From Vanrija pseudolonga (lineage: Eukaryota; Basidiomycota; Tremellomycetes; Trichosporonales; Trichosporonaceae), in assembly GCF_020906515.1 (NCBI RefSeq), contig NC_085851.1, forward strand, positions 1,798,001-1,862,000: 64,000 nt of DNA, in the 5' to 3' direction. Positions 30,981 to 42,365 of this stretch are shown here, in pieces. The position numbers and the translations under genes are program-made. The first letter of the stretch is position 1; every line of letters starts with the position of its first letter. Below the pieces are notes generated by a model. The model saw only the letters and a list, made by a program, of their open reading frames with translations, did not search any database and had not been told where the DNA came from.

Positions 30981-33743
30981 ATGTCCTCGGCACCCCCCTC
31001 GCGAGATGTATACCTCGCACCCGGCTTCCAGGCCTCGACGCTAAAGGTACGCAGCAGCCACCCTTGGTTACTTGGCCACCCGTGTCACGCTGACGCTGCT
31101 CTCGTCACTCCATCTAATTTATTTCCTCTAACAGGTCGCCCAACTTCGGTAAGTACCTCATCTACGGGGTTGCGAGAGCCCTTGTGATTTTTTATGCAGC
31201 GCCTAACACCTCCCAGATCCATCTTGCTCGAGCACAGTATTCGATACGCGAGCAACGCCAAGAAGGCCGACCTCGTCGAGTTGTTTACGACTCAGCTCCT
31301 CCCTCGCGCCGGCAGCATCCTCGCCGCCGACTCGCGAGTGCGCCCATCGGCGCACGGTATTGTTGCCGTCTCCTCTGAGACTGGCGACGAGCGGCCGGTC
31401 GTCACTCCGCCGAGCACTGGCGTGAAACGCGGCCGGAAGCCGAAGAAGGTCTCTGAGCCCGCACCAGAGCCCGCCGCCGCCGAAACGGAGGCTGAGGCTG
31501 ATGTCGAGCCGGCACCGCCCGCCAAGAGGCCCAGGGGAAGGCCGAGGAAGACGGTCGAGGCCCCCGCGGCGGCCCCGGTGGTTGACGCGCCGCCCGTCCC
31601 CCAGATCCCCTCTCCGTTCCTCGCGCCTGCCCCTCCCTCGGCGCCCGCGTCGACAAAGAAGCGTGTCGTGAAGGAGCCGATCGTGGACATTCCCGTATCG
31701 CCTGCGAGACAGCGCGCCCAGCGGTCCGTGTCTGGTGTCACCCCGTCGTCTCCGGCACCACCGTCCTCCAGCTCTCGTAGAAAGAGCGAGCGCCCCTCCG
31801 TGTCGACCGCGAGCGACTCGCTCGCACCCCCCGTCCCGGAGATCCCGGTCCACCTTGCGTCGCCGTCCAAGCGCCAGGCCAAGGCTGAGCCCGAGGTGCA
31901 GGAGGCGCCCGTCGCCCCCACACCCAGGAAGGTCGGTCGCCCTCGCAAGAGTGTTAAGGCGGCCGAGATCAAGGAGGAGAGAAGCGAGCCAGAGGAGGCT
32001 CCGGCCCAAGATCGTCGTATCAGCAAGGGCCGACGATCGGACGCTGATGCCGATGAGTCTGGCTTCTCCGACTTCAACCCGTTCCAGAGTGGAAGTGGGG
32101 AAGCCGCCGACCGCGAGCGTCGCAGGCGCAAGGTGAGCTTGAACGTGCCTTTAGCATAGCTTACATACAGTCGTCGCTCGGCCTCGGGGAAACCAAGCGT
32201 CGTGCCCCTCGACCCTCCGAGTGGACAGCCACGTCCGCGCCGACGTCCATCCTTCGCAAGGTCGGCCCCAGCGGCGTTGACCAGCGTGTACCTTCCAGCA
32301 GGACGCACATTGAGATCGCTGAAGAGCACAACCGTGTCGTTCAGCAAAAGCTCACGGAGATCACCTCGTCGTCTGTCGTGGACGAGCCTGAGGTCGACGT
32401 CTCACAGGCTGTTGTGCGGACGCCCCGCAAGGCGATCATCCGCCGTAAGCCGTCTCCTGGACCGGCCCAGACGACCATCGGAGTCTTTGTGCTGGCGATC
32501 CTCAGCCTTGGGCTTGCCACAAACTACAAGATTACGTCGTCCTCCAACGGCTTTTGTGACGTTGGCTCGCGTACGAACTCTGTGGTCGAGCAGCGCGAGG
32601 CGGCCATCGCCTCGGCTCAGGCCTGCGTTAGCCGCCGAGCTCAGTGGCAGGTCGAGAACCCCGGCCAGACCCCCCCGTTCGGTTGTGACGTCGGCTCTCT
32701 CCCCCTCCTGCCTTTCCTCCCCCGCCCTACCGCCTGCACGACCTGCCCCGCACACGCAACTTGCGAGAAGGGCGAGGTGAAGGAGTGCGCTCCCGAGTAC
32801 ATCCTTACTCCGAGCATCCTCTCCCCGCTGGCGCCCCTCTTTGACGGCTGGCCTGGCCTCAAGAGCCGTGTCCTCCCCCCGAAGTGTCGCCCCGACACGG
32901 CCCGTATGCGCCAGATCGGTGCTCTTGTCCGTGAGGTCAACGGCGAGCTGTCGCGTCACCGCGGCGATGTGATCTGCAAGGGCATCCCCGACCAGGGCTC
33001 CAAGGGTGCGGGCGAGATCTATGGCGTGGCCGAGGCGGATCTGCGCGAGTCGTTCGCGGCGAGGCGCATTGTGAGTTAACCCCACACTGTGCATATACGC
33101 TAACTCTTCAGCAAAAGGTGTCTCGCGAGGCCTTTGACGAGCTCTTTGACGCTGCGATCAAGGACCTGGTCGAGCATGGCGATGTCGTTGAGTCGATTGA
33201 CTCTGACGGCGTTTCGTGGTACGCGGCGTCGCACGCCGAGTTCACCTTAGCATGCCGCGCCAAGCTCGAGGCCCAGAGCCTTCTTGACAAGTGGAAGAGC
33301 CAGCTGCTTTGTGAGTGTGCTGGCCAGCGTATCGCAACTGTGCTGACCCTGCAGCCACTGCCTTTGTCATTGTGGGAATCCTCTACGTCATTCGCAGCGC
33401 CGAAGCCCGCCGCGAAGAGACGAAGCGCGTACGCGAGCTGGTCGGCACTGTCCTCCAAAGGCTGCAAGACCAGGAGTACCAGCACTACGTCGACCCTGTG
33501 GTCACCTCGCAGCCCTACCTTCCAGCGCAGCAGCTGCGCGATGTCGTGCTTCCCCCTTCCGTCGGCCATGCTACTCGTCAGCGCCTCTGGGACCGGGTGG
33601 CCGGCGAGGTGGAGAAGAACGCCAACATCCAGGTCCGGGAGCGAGAAGTGCACGGTGACGTGTGGAAGACGTGGGAGTGGACTGGTGTTGCATCCAAGCA
33701 GATTGACGGCGCGGCGTCGCCGTCGCGAGCGATTTCGTTTTAG
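30981..33743 (+). CDS. Inner nuclear membrane protein, Heh1/Src1/Man1 family
   Basis: Exons 30981-31046, 31135-31148, 31217-32132, 32171-33070, 33112-33310, 33355-33743 give 827 aa. The N-terminal HeH/LEM-like fold (YLAPGFQASTLKVAQLRSIL, then YASNAKKADLVELF) binds chromatin or telomere-associated factors in this family. A long nucleoplasmic linker contains AT-hook-like KRPRGRPRK and GRPRKSVK, serving also as an NLS-like region. Transmembrane segment 1 is TTIGVFVLAILSLGLA, followed by a Cys-rich lumenal domain and segment 2 TAFVIVGILYVI. The C-terminus is the MSC (Man1-Src1 C-terminal) winged helix. Exon 2 is only 14 nt. Confidence 0.94.
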
Positions 33744-33847
33744 GTAGTATCCATGTGTGCGTGTGTAAGGTCTTGTTCGCGTGTGTGGCCATAAATCCGT
33801 AGCTATGCATGCGTGTCCTAGTGTCGTACATATATTATACCGTTTAC

Positions 33848-35828
33848 CTAGCCCCTCCCGCCCTGCCAGTCTGGGTCCCATTGATTAATCGGCGAGCTGA
33901 GCAGGTCGCGGAGCACGTCGAGGTTGGCCCTTTCCAGCTCGGCCTTCTTCTTCCTCCACTGGGCACGCGGGCGGCGCCAGCCAGCCTTGAGCATGGCTGC
34001 GATCTCGGCATGCATCTCGGGCCGGTATGGCGGGAGGTAGATGTGCGCGACGGCACGCGTGAGGTCCTCTACCGTGACGGCTGGGTCGGTCGCGTTGGGG
34101 AAGAGGCGGAACAGGCCGATGACGTCCATCTCTGGCAGGGCGTTGGGCCGCACGATGGACACGGACGAGTCGAGGAAGGTGTACGAGTGGGCTATGATGT
34201 CGGTGATGAGGAGGGGGACCTCGGTTTCGAGGGTCGTGAAGGCGGAGGACGAGGCTTGGGAGTCGAGGTCTGCGAGCGGGAACGAGCACGAGCGTCAGCG
34301 AGTGCAAGTGGATGTGGGTGTGGCAGTGCCAGTGGCACGAGCCAAGCGCTCCACGCCTCGCTCGCTGCCTCCGGCAGCTCGCCGCGGCCACTTACACCGA
34401 TAAGCCCGGTCCCAAGCGAGCATGAGCACATCCACGCCCGCCATGATACCGTACAGCGCGCGCTGATCATAGTCGTGCACGAACTCGACGGCGGCGCGCA
34501 AAGCGCCGGGGTCGGGGAGGTCGTACCGCGTGTCCTGCTGTCCGAGGATGAGGAGCTTGAATGGCGCGTTCGGGGACGCGGGGTCGGGGACGTAGCTGCC
34601 GTTGGTGTGCTTGGTGTAGCCGAAGAGCGAGGCGTCGCCTGGCGTGGGGTCAGCTATACACCGTCGTCACGCTTGCCCTCGCCGCTGCGCGGCTCGGCAC
34701 ACTCACGCTCCAGCCACCACTGCAGCCTCTGAAACTCGCGCCCATACGCCCTCCGATTGGGGCTGATCATCCCGTTGATGCACGCGCGCGTCGGCACGGC
34801 GTGCGCCTCGCGCTGGGCCGTGCCGCCTGGGTACAGGTGCGCCTCGTCCGCGGGGAACCAGGGCACGATGGTGCGCACTGGGATGTGCTCTATCCCGCGC
34901 CAGGCGGCCTCCTCCGAGGCCGCTTTGGTGCGTAGTCTGTTTTCGAGGTGTGTTTGGACGCTGTGGGGGGTGCGAGTGAGCGGCGTTGCCAAGGGGCAGG
35001 GGGGACGACGGGGGAGGCATGTACTCACTGTGGCGATAGCGTCAAGAAGCTCTGTTGTCCGTCAGCATGTCCTCGCCGACACCACGCCCTCGCGCCTCGC
35101 CTGCGGCTCGGCGCTCGCGGCGCACTCACCAGCGCCCCACTCAACCCCCACCTCTCGGCATACTCCTCCACGTCCCCCGTGGGCTCATGGTACACGGCCA
35201 CGACGCGGAACTTGTGCCCCGCCGGACGCGCATGCCACAGGTCGAGCAGCTGGTCGGTCGCCCACGCCAGGTCGTCCTTCTCGGTCGCGAGGAAGATCGT
35301 GTCGGCGTACCGCCCGTTCGGGAGGGGCGTGTTGACTGCTGCGAAGAGGCCAGATTTGGGGTGCAGGTCTGCGCGGGGCGGGGCGTCAGCGATCAGCGAT
35401 CTCGATGGTATGCCTCGCCAGCGCCTCGCGGGCACCTCGCTCCGCTCGGTGCACTCACCCCCCTTCCACAGCCCCACCTCCTCGCTCAGCTCCTTCAACC
35501 CGAACCGAATACAGCTATTCGTCGCGTTCCGCCCGTCGCACTCGGTAAACACGGTATGGTTGACGCCGAGCTGCGCAAACATGCCCGCGGCCCAGAGCCA
35601 GACCTCCTCGTGCCACTCTGGCCGGTTGGCAATGAGCACATGGTGGCTTGCGGGGTCGAACGGCAGCGGCCCAAAGGCGCTGCTCCACACCGACTCGGGG
35701 TGCTGTAGCGGCTTGGGGAGGGGCATGTACTTTGTTATTGTTGAGTGCCCGCTGGGGTCGCGCGCCGCCAGGTGGTACAGCGCCACGAGGAGCACCGGCG
35801 CCAGGACGAGGACGGGCCAGCGGCGCAT
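33848..35828 (-). CDS. Type II membrane protein, Golgi glycosyltransferase-like, uncharacterised
   Basis: Minus-strand exons 35459-35828, 35130-35368, 35029-35051, 34707-34960, 34396-34638, 33848-34269 give 516 aa. A short basic start (MRRW) and a single hydrophobic span (PVLVLAPVLLVALYHLAA) make a signal anchor with the rest lumenal. N-glycosylation sites NHT, NAT and NGS are present. The body has blocks such as HHVLIANRPEWHEEVWLWAAG, FRVVAVYHEPTGDVEEYAE, HIPVRTIVPWFPADEAHLYP, LLILGQQDTRYDLPD and YDQRALYGIMAGVDVLMLAW. This layout resembles Golgi GT-B-type glycosyltransferases, but I do not recognise the family and no sugar-nucleotide motif is clear. An in-frame ATG 20 codons upstream is possible. 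Confidence 0.72.
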
Positions 35829-36355
35829 GGCGGGGAGGGAGGGGGTGGGCAGTGTTGTTGTTGTTGTTATCGACGCCGCCAAGACCACAGATATCGGTTA
35901 CTACTGCGCGCCTGCGGATAGGAGATGAAAGAGTTGTCAACAGCGCGTCGTAGTCTGTCGTCGTCAGATTGTTGTCGTCAAGAAGCAGCGATGGGCGCAT
36001 GCATCTTTCTTTCAGTCACCACTCGCTCGACCAGTTTACCGCCGCCAAGGCCGAGGGCGGCGTGGTGGCGCACCCCCTGGCTCACCACCAACACGGGGAG
36101 ATGGAGAGTGCCTTGTCAAAAGGTACTGGGCGAGCTCCGAGGCCGGCGTGCAGTCAAGGCACGCGCCGTGCCGGCATCGGCAAGGTTGAAACACGCTGTG
36201 CCGCGAGGTGTCGGCTTTGCTTTGCTTTGCTGCAGCAGCAACACCCGACGGCGCCGCCGCCCGCCTCCAGAGGTCAATGCGCAAGGTTCCTGATCGATGC
36301 GCTCGATGCTCGATGCTCATCATCGCTCCTCGACTCACCACTATCACTCATCACC
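35829..36355. other. Divergent promoter region
   Basis: Between the type II membrane protein and the SGNH esterase; (TTG)n run near 35852-35870. No gene seen. Confidence 0.45.
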
Positions 36356-38034
36356 ATGCCAGACCGCCGGTACGCTCCGCTCGGGGGCGGCGCCAAGACG
36401 CCGCGCACGCGCCTCATCGCGCTCTTCGGTGCCGTGTTCATCGGCACGCTCGTCCTCCTCACCCACCCCCCGCTTGGGGCACCGCTCGTTAGCCCGTGGT
36501 CCAAGGCGTCACCAGATACGGTTGCGTCGAGGGCCGACGCTGCGCGCGACGCGTTCGTAGCGTTCGCGCGCAGCTTCCCGCAGATTGACACGAGCCATCC
36601 CCGGGTGCCCGAAAAGGAGGACGAGGACGCCGCGACGACAACGACGGGCACCGAGGCGCGGCGCGCGGCGCCGACTAAGGCCGTCATCGCTCGGGATGTG
36701 GAGGACGAGGACGAGGATGACGAGGGGCAGGAGGGAGAGGGGGAGGAAGAGGACGAGGACGACGAGGCGGCCGAGGAGGGCAGCAGCAGCTCGATTCTCC
36801 CCCCGCCCCGGACACGCAGGCTGAATACGCCGCGCACGCGACCCGTCCCGGACAACTACTACGTCGCGCGGCTGCGCGACGGGCGGACAGAGTTTGACTG
36901 GTCGAGCACGCGGCGGTTGTTTGTCTTGTGCGTGCTGCGTGCGTCGCGTCGTTGGTACTGACCCCCATCGCAGCGGCGACTCGTTCTCGTCCATCGGGTC
37001 AAACTATCGGCAACGCGGCGTAGGCAGCGGCCACCCCGGCCACCTGGTACGTTTCGTCGCGGCGTCGTGGCCCCGCGCCCCGCTCACACAGCCTATAGGA
37101 CGGCAAGATCGGCCTCAAGTGGAGCGACTACCTCTACTCGTGCGTCACGCCCCGACCGCGCTGACGACAGGACGTTCAAGGACCCGCGCGAGACGGGATA
37201 CTGGAACTTTGCACGCGACGGCGCGACGATCGACCTGCAACTGTGCGTGGCGTGGCGTGTGCTTGAAGCCAGCTGACGACCTAGCGTCCCACCCCGCCTC
37301 GAAGAGTCCGGCGCGCTCGACAACCAGGTGGACGAGTTCCAAGCGCTCTTCACGCCGATGCCCGGCCCGGCCGCGGTCGACTGGGACTCGGCGACGTCCC
37401 TCTTCGTCGTGCTGCTGGGCATCAACGACGTGCGCGAGATGGCGCGGCGCGAGTTTTCGCCGCCGGCGCTGCACCGCACGTCGTCGGCGCTGCCCCGCGC
37501 GCTGATGACCAGAGCAGGCAAGCTGTACCGCTCTGGCGCGCGGCACTTCCTGTTCTTCACGCTGGCGTCGCTGGCCGACGCGCCAAAGTACTCGCTCGCC
37601 TCTGGCATCGGGCACAACGTCAGCAGCCTGCTGCGCACCGCCACGGCAGAGTACAACCGTGCGCTTGACCCCGCGCTCGAGGCGTTCGAGGCCGAGTTCC
37701 CCGAGGCGAATGCGATGCTGTTTGACTGGGAGGGCCTGCAGGCCATTGTCGGGAGAATGCCCGAGGTGTTTGGCCTCACCGACTGCTCGCGCTTCGAGAT
37801 GAGCGTTGCTGGCAGGCCGATGGATGCCGGCCGCCAGGGACTGTGCTACCAGGACCCGTCGCACCCGACATGGAGCATCGCGCAGTGAGTGGTGGACCGG
37901 GCCCGGCTGGTGGCTGCCGCAGCGCTGACGACGGCATTAGCATCCTCGCGCAGAGCGTCAACGGGTTCTTGCACCGGCACAGCAGGAGCTTCTGGCTCGG
38001 AGACAAGACGGACACGGCGTGGGTCGCCAAGTAG
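36356..38034 (+). CDS. Membrane-anchored SGNH/GDSL esterase
   Basis: Exons 36356-36927, 36974-37046, 37099-37139, 37171-37242, 37285-37884, 37941-38034 give 483 aa. A signal anchor (TRLIALFGAVFIGTLVLLT) follows a short cytosolic start. Next is a ~110-residue stalk with a strongly acidic run, then the SGNH hydrolase domain: GDSFSSIG (Ser194), YWNFARDGATI, VVLLGINDVREMA (Asn block) and QDPSHPT (Asp/His). The domain resembles CE16-type acetylesterases acting on cell-wall or plant polysaccharides, so the enzyme is probably exposed in the secretory path or at the surface. The first intron splits the codon before Gly-Asp-Ser. Substrate unknown. Confidence 0.87.
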
Positions 38035-38290
38035 GGCGAGCAGTAGAGACAGACACATTCATTACGGACACTGGGCAGCGCCCCACACACACATCATACA
38101 CATTCCTGTACTTAGTGTAGCTAGACTTAGCATCAGCATATGCGCGAATCGTACCTTGAGAGTGATCGGCAGTGATTGTCGTCGTTGTGGCGAACGGCGC
38201 CAGCAGTGCCGACCTTCCGACCTTGGCAAGCTTCACAAAGAAGCTTCAACGACAACTACAGCCTGCAGGACCCTCGCCGACAGCAGCAAA

Positions 38291-38384
38291 AGGTGCGACT
38301 GGGATTTGAACCCAGGCGGCTGACGCCAAATGATAGCTAGAACCAAATTCTAATCATTCCCCTTAACCACTCGGGCATCGCACC
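38291..38384 (-). tRNA. tRNA-Ser (AGA), intron-containing, copy 2
   Basis: Exons identical to the copy at 7787, including T73. The intron is ~14 nt instead of ~33. Sequence just downstream (TTTTGCTGCT on the minus strand) is also shared, so the copies arose by duplication of the gene with its terminator. Confidence 0.92.
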
Positions 38385-38672
38385 AGGGACAGACCGTGAG
38401 GTCCCTGGGGGCAAAGTTTGCTCGCCTATGAGCGACGCCGTGGCCGTGGTGTTGGGACGGGACTCGACCAGGCGGTGTGTGGCCTGCCTGCTCGAGCACC
38501 AGTGCACTGTACAGCCCCAGCCTGGTCAGTGTCCTTGGTCCGGAGACCGCTGTGCGCTTGGCACGGAGTCGCACAGCCGCATTCGTGTGTGTGCATAGCT
38601 AGTGTATATGTATGGGAGTGTGTGCACAGCGTCCACCTCGTCACCTGGCCAGGGAGCTCAGCGCAGCGGCGC

Positions 38673-39303
38673 CTAGTTCCACCCGTCCGCAAGCTCGCGG
38701 GCAGCGACGTAAAAGTCGTACGCGGCGTAGAGCTGCGCCGTTGTCAGCTACCTCATCGCCTCTCGTCTGTTGCCTCCACCCACCGAGCCGAGCCCGACAA
38801 TCCGCACGTTGCGGAGGAAGTAGCGCCACTCGGAGTGGTTGGTCACGACGAAGACAATCTCGAGCACGAGGAAGAGGAGCGCGAGGCCGAGCGTTATGGG
38901 CCAGAACGTCTTGTACAGGCCTGCCTTTTTGGGGAAGTACTTTTCCTGCGGCGCTCGTCAGCAACGGCGGTGGGTTGGGTGCCTGTGCCAGGCGCAACGA
39001 GGACGATCTTGACGAAGGCGTCGAAGACGATCGAGGGGGCCAGCAGCAGGATCGAGATGTCGATGACGCGGTACACTGGGGTGGGGGTGAGGTTAGCAGG
39101 ACGCAGAGGGATAGCTGGCAAGGCGCCAGCCGCGACCCACACAGGTGCCCGTTCCACACGTCGCCGAGTTCCTTGGCGCTGATGACCGCGATCCAGAGGT
39201 AGAGCGACACCGAGATGATGGCCACGACGCTGGGGTCGGTCAGTCAGCTGCGGAGTGAGCGAACGCGGGCCTACAGCGTGATGATGCGGTCGAACGCGGG
39301 CAT
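38673..39303 (-). CDS. Small four-helix membrane protein, uncharacterised
   Basis: Minus-strand exons 39275-39303, 39141-39229, 38999-39075, 38784-38945, 38673-38732 give 138 aa, all junctions in phase. Four hydrophobic segments are visible: VVAIISVSLYLWIAVIS, VIDISILLLAPSIVFDAFV, TFWPITLGLALLFLVLEIVFVV and VRIVGLGSLYAAYDFYVA. The topology recalls MARVEL-type or small tetraspan proteins, but no motif settles it. I do not recognise the family. It lies head-to-tail with the CAP gene downstream of 39664. Confidence 0.7.
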
Positions 39304-39663
39304 GGTGGTGGTGTGGTGTGGTGTGAGTAGTTGTGAGAGTCAAGTCACGCCAAGATGAGGTTAAGTATTGTGCAAAGGACTCATGAGACGACGGACGGAC
39401 AACCTTGCTTTGCACTGCTCGTCGTCGTCGCACGTGGAGTGAAGAAGGGTCGGTGCATCGGTGTCAGTGGTGCGTGCCAAGGCGCGCACGGCTCGCACAA
39501 GACGCCATGGCGGTGCGTGCGGCGTGCGGCGGTGTGTGGCGAAGGGGTCAAGCCTCACACAACAGCTCTATACATCCGGTGTCATTGACTGTTTCGTACC
39601 GTATCGCGCGTATTGTCGTAGTTTCATTCGGCTTGTTTGTTCGTTCGTCGCGTCGTACGCTCT
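39304..39663. other. Intergenic
   Basis: Promoter of the four-helix membrane protein and 3' flank of the CAP gene. Nothing else seen. Confidence 0.45.
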
Positions 39664-40415
39664 CTAACTGCCTCGGAAGGCGCCAACGTTCTCTGCGTAC
39701 TGCCCCAGTAGGTTGACCACGGGGCCGTATCGGCCTGGCCAAGGCGATCAGCGCTGCTCGGCCCGCTTGCAGATGCCCCCGACTCACACGTAAAGTAGAT
39801 GTGGTTTGGCCAGTCGCCGTCCCGACAGCGCAGCGACCAGCTACACCCTACGTTCGTGGCGCTCGCCCATACCATCTGCTTGGTCAGCTGAGTCCCTTTT
39901 GCCTCACTCACCGCCGAGAAGTGGTCGTACACCTCGCGCGGGGGGTTGTAGTGGTCCACTAGGGAGGGAGTCAGCAAGCTGTCTGTAACTTGGCACCTAC
40001 CCCACTCGCCCGCCCACATGTCAATGAGCTGGTTGACTGGGTAAGACGCTGGTCCGGTGGTCGAGTACCACGCGAGGTTGTCGTTGCCCCAGTGCGAGTT
40101 GTTGCACGAGAACGTGTGCATCGTCTCAAAGAAGGCGAGGTTGCCGTCCCACTGGAGGGGCGGCGAGCCAAACTGCGCGCGGAACTGGTTGTGGTAGTCG
40201 AGGATCCAGCGCGAGAGGTCGCTCACGCCGCGGATGTCGTCCCAGGTCGCTGCGGCGTTGATGTTGCGCTCGCCCGGCGGCTGCGGGAAGGTGGGTTGGG
40301 ACTGGCGCTCGGCGAGGGCCGGCGGAGGCGCAGGCGCCGCCACGGGGGCCGGGGCAGCGGACACTGCCGCCGCCACCGCGGAGAACAAGGTAAGAAGCGG
40401 TATACCCAGGCGCAT
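39664..40415 (-). CDS. Secreted CAP/PR-1 protein 1
   Basis: Minus-strand exons 40001-40415, 39912-39958, 39788-39875, 39664-39734 give 206 aa. A clear signal peptide (IPLLTLFSAVAAAVSAAPAP) precedes a short Pro/Ala linker and a complete CAP domain. Visible CAP signatures: LDYHNQFRAQFGSPPLQWD, GNDNLAWY, NQLIDMWAGEW, MVWASATNVGCSWSLRC, HIYFTCRYGP. CAP proteins are extracellular; fungal members bind sterols or lipids. The last two splice sites occupy the same codons as in the gene at 43830, so the two genes are related by descent and not convergence. Confidence 0.92.
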
Positions 40416-42365
40416 TGATGGTGTGGTTGTTGATGGCGTTGCCGCTCGCTGATCTGCCGAGCTCGGCGCGGGCCGTGCTTAAGGCCTTGCTGCTCACGCC
40501 GCTGCGCTCGCTGCGGACTCTGGACTCGACTGCAAAGAGCTGTGCGCGGCGCCTTGGCGGCGTCAGATGGATAAGCGAGTGGATAGCTGATATGCATGAG
40601 CGAGATGTGCGAGGAGATTTGCCCTTGGAACTTTCTTGGCTGGGTGAGTGTCAGTGTGAGTGATGACGTTCTTACACCGCCTCGGTGGTGCCCCTGGAAC
40701 CTTCATCTCGGATGATGCGAATGGCCAGGCCTGCACAGCGATGCACGCAGTGATGAGAATGTGAGTAAGCCTGCAACGCGTGGCGCCTTTGGCTGGTTGG
40801 GCTGAGTAGCGAAAGCCGCAGCGAGCCGTCCACTGCATTCCATGGCTCCGGCTGCGGCCGCAGCTGTGCCAAGAGACCGGCGTCGGCCAAGTGGAGTGGT
40901 GGAGGTGGAGGGAGAGTAGTTGCTAGGCGTGAGCTTGTAGGCGTGCGGTCGTGTGCTGCTGCCTTTGACCTTTCGACCTCGACACCGTAGCGCGTAAATA
41001 GCACAAAAGTTGTGAACTTGAGAGATTGGCAGTGGCAGCAGGGCAGCATGGCAGACGCGACGCGAGCTCCACACTGGTGAGTCACCGTCGTGGCCCGCCC
41101 ACACCGGCCCACCGGCCCCACACACGGCCCACTCGTGTGCAGTGCATCGGTTGTTGTTCCTCGCATCGTCACTTGGGCGCGCTGGGGAGCCAGCCAGCTG
41201 GGGTGGGAGTGGGGCTCGTCGATGCGTGTGTGAGTGGGAGCGAGGTGCATGTCCGCCGGGAGTGGGCTGGCTCTTGCGGCAGAGTCGTCGATGCGCTCGA
41301 GTGGCCCGCTCCAACCGAACCGTCGGCACTGCGCTCGCTGCGGCAACCAGTGAGCGCCGCGTGGCCTTGGATGCCGACGACACGGACAGTGTGCGCCGGC
41401 GCCCTTTGGTCGCCGATGGATGGGCACATGTGGGTGGTGGTTGGTTGATGCTTCCTTATGAGCCCAGGGTGCTCGGTCGCCGGACAGCTGGCTGGGGCAT
41501 TCATTGTTCGGCCATGGGCCAAGAGTGGGTGGGTGTGGTTGGTCGATGCACATACATGTGGTGCCGGGCTGGTCGTGCATCTACATTGCCGCTGCAGCCT
41601 GGTAGCTAGCTAGCTGGCTCCTTGATGCTGCTTGCTTGCAGAGTGTGGTCTGTCCCGTTATTGTCATGCTCCCTGCAGGACCCATCTTGTTTGGGCTATT
41701 AGACTTTGTCGGCCCGCCGCGGTGACGACGTGACGAGGCGGGCAGACGACGTTTTGTAGGCCCAGTGGTGCGTGTGTGTTTGTTTGGGTAAATTCAATCT
41801 CAGTCACATTGGGTGCCTTGCCTGCCTGGGTGCCGGTCTGCCGGCTGTCTGATTCTTGCTCCATGGGGCCTGCCTGCGTGATGGATGACGCGCGGGACTG
41901 CAGCACCTCACTCTGCACTTGCACTTGGCGCATGGATCGACTAGTCGTTCTTGTGGTCGTCTCCGTCACTCGGCCCTCAAGCGACACGAGCACACTCACC
42001 GACGCGCGACCACCCACCCACCCACCCACCCACCCACCCCCCCACACCACGAAGGACACTAGACCGGATCACAGCGCGCTCCAGCAGCAGCGCCCCGTCT
42101 GCCCGCTTGTCTACATTGGCTCTCTGCCCTCGTCGTCGCCCCCTCCGCCTGTCCCGGACCGCCGGATGGATCATTCATTGCTCGGCGCTACTTAAGACGC
42201 AACGCACTCAGCCTTGTGCGCTAGACAAGAATCACGCTAGCCGCCTCTTGGCCCCCCCCTGTCTATCCACTGCAAGCACTCTCTCTCTCTCCCGTCCTCG
42301 GCGTCAAGCCAGCCATTCAAGCCAGCCACTATATATTATATCCCTACCCCGAACAGTCAGATACA
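40416..42365. other. Long divergent intergenic region
   Basis: Between CAP gene 1 and the plus-strand gene at 42366. It has a (CCCA)n microsatellite at about 42008-42040 and TATATATTATATCCC near 42330-42345, a strong TATA element for the latter. A 302-codon minus-strand frame (40672-41580) is rich in Pro, His, Arg and Thr and has no family or intron support; I do not accept it as a gene. Confidence 0.45.

Noticed and set aside
31203-32347. 268- and 351-codon minus-strand frames
   Set aside because: Antisense to the Heh1/Man1 linker exon; no motif.
40672-41580. 302-codon minus-strand frame in the long interval upstream of CAP gene 1
   Set aside because: Low-information His/Pro/Arg/Thr composition, no introns, no motif, overlapping frames equally open.
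42008-42040. Direct repeats as possible CRISPR or minisatellite array
   Set aside because: Simple (CCCA)n microsatellite without spacers.
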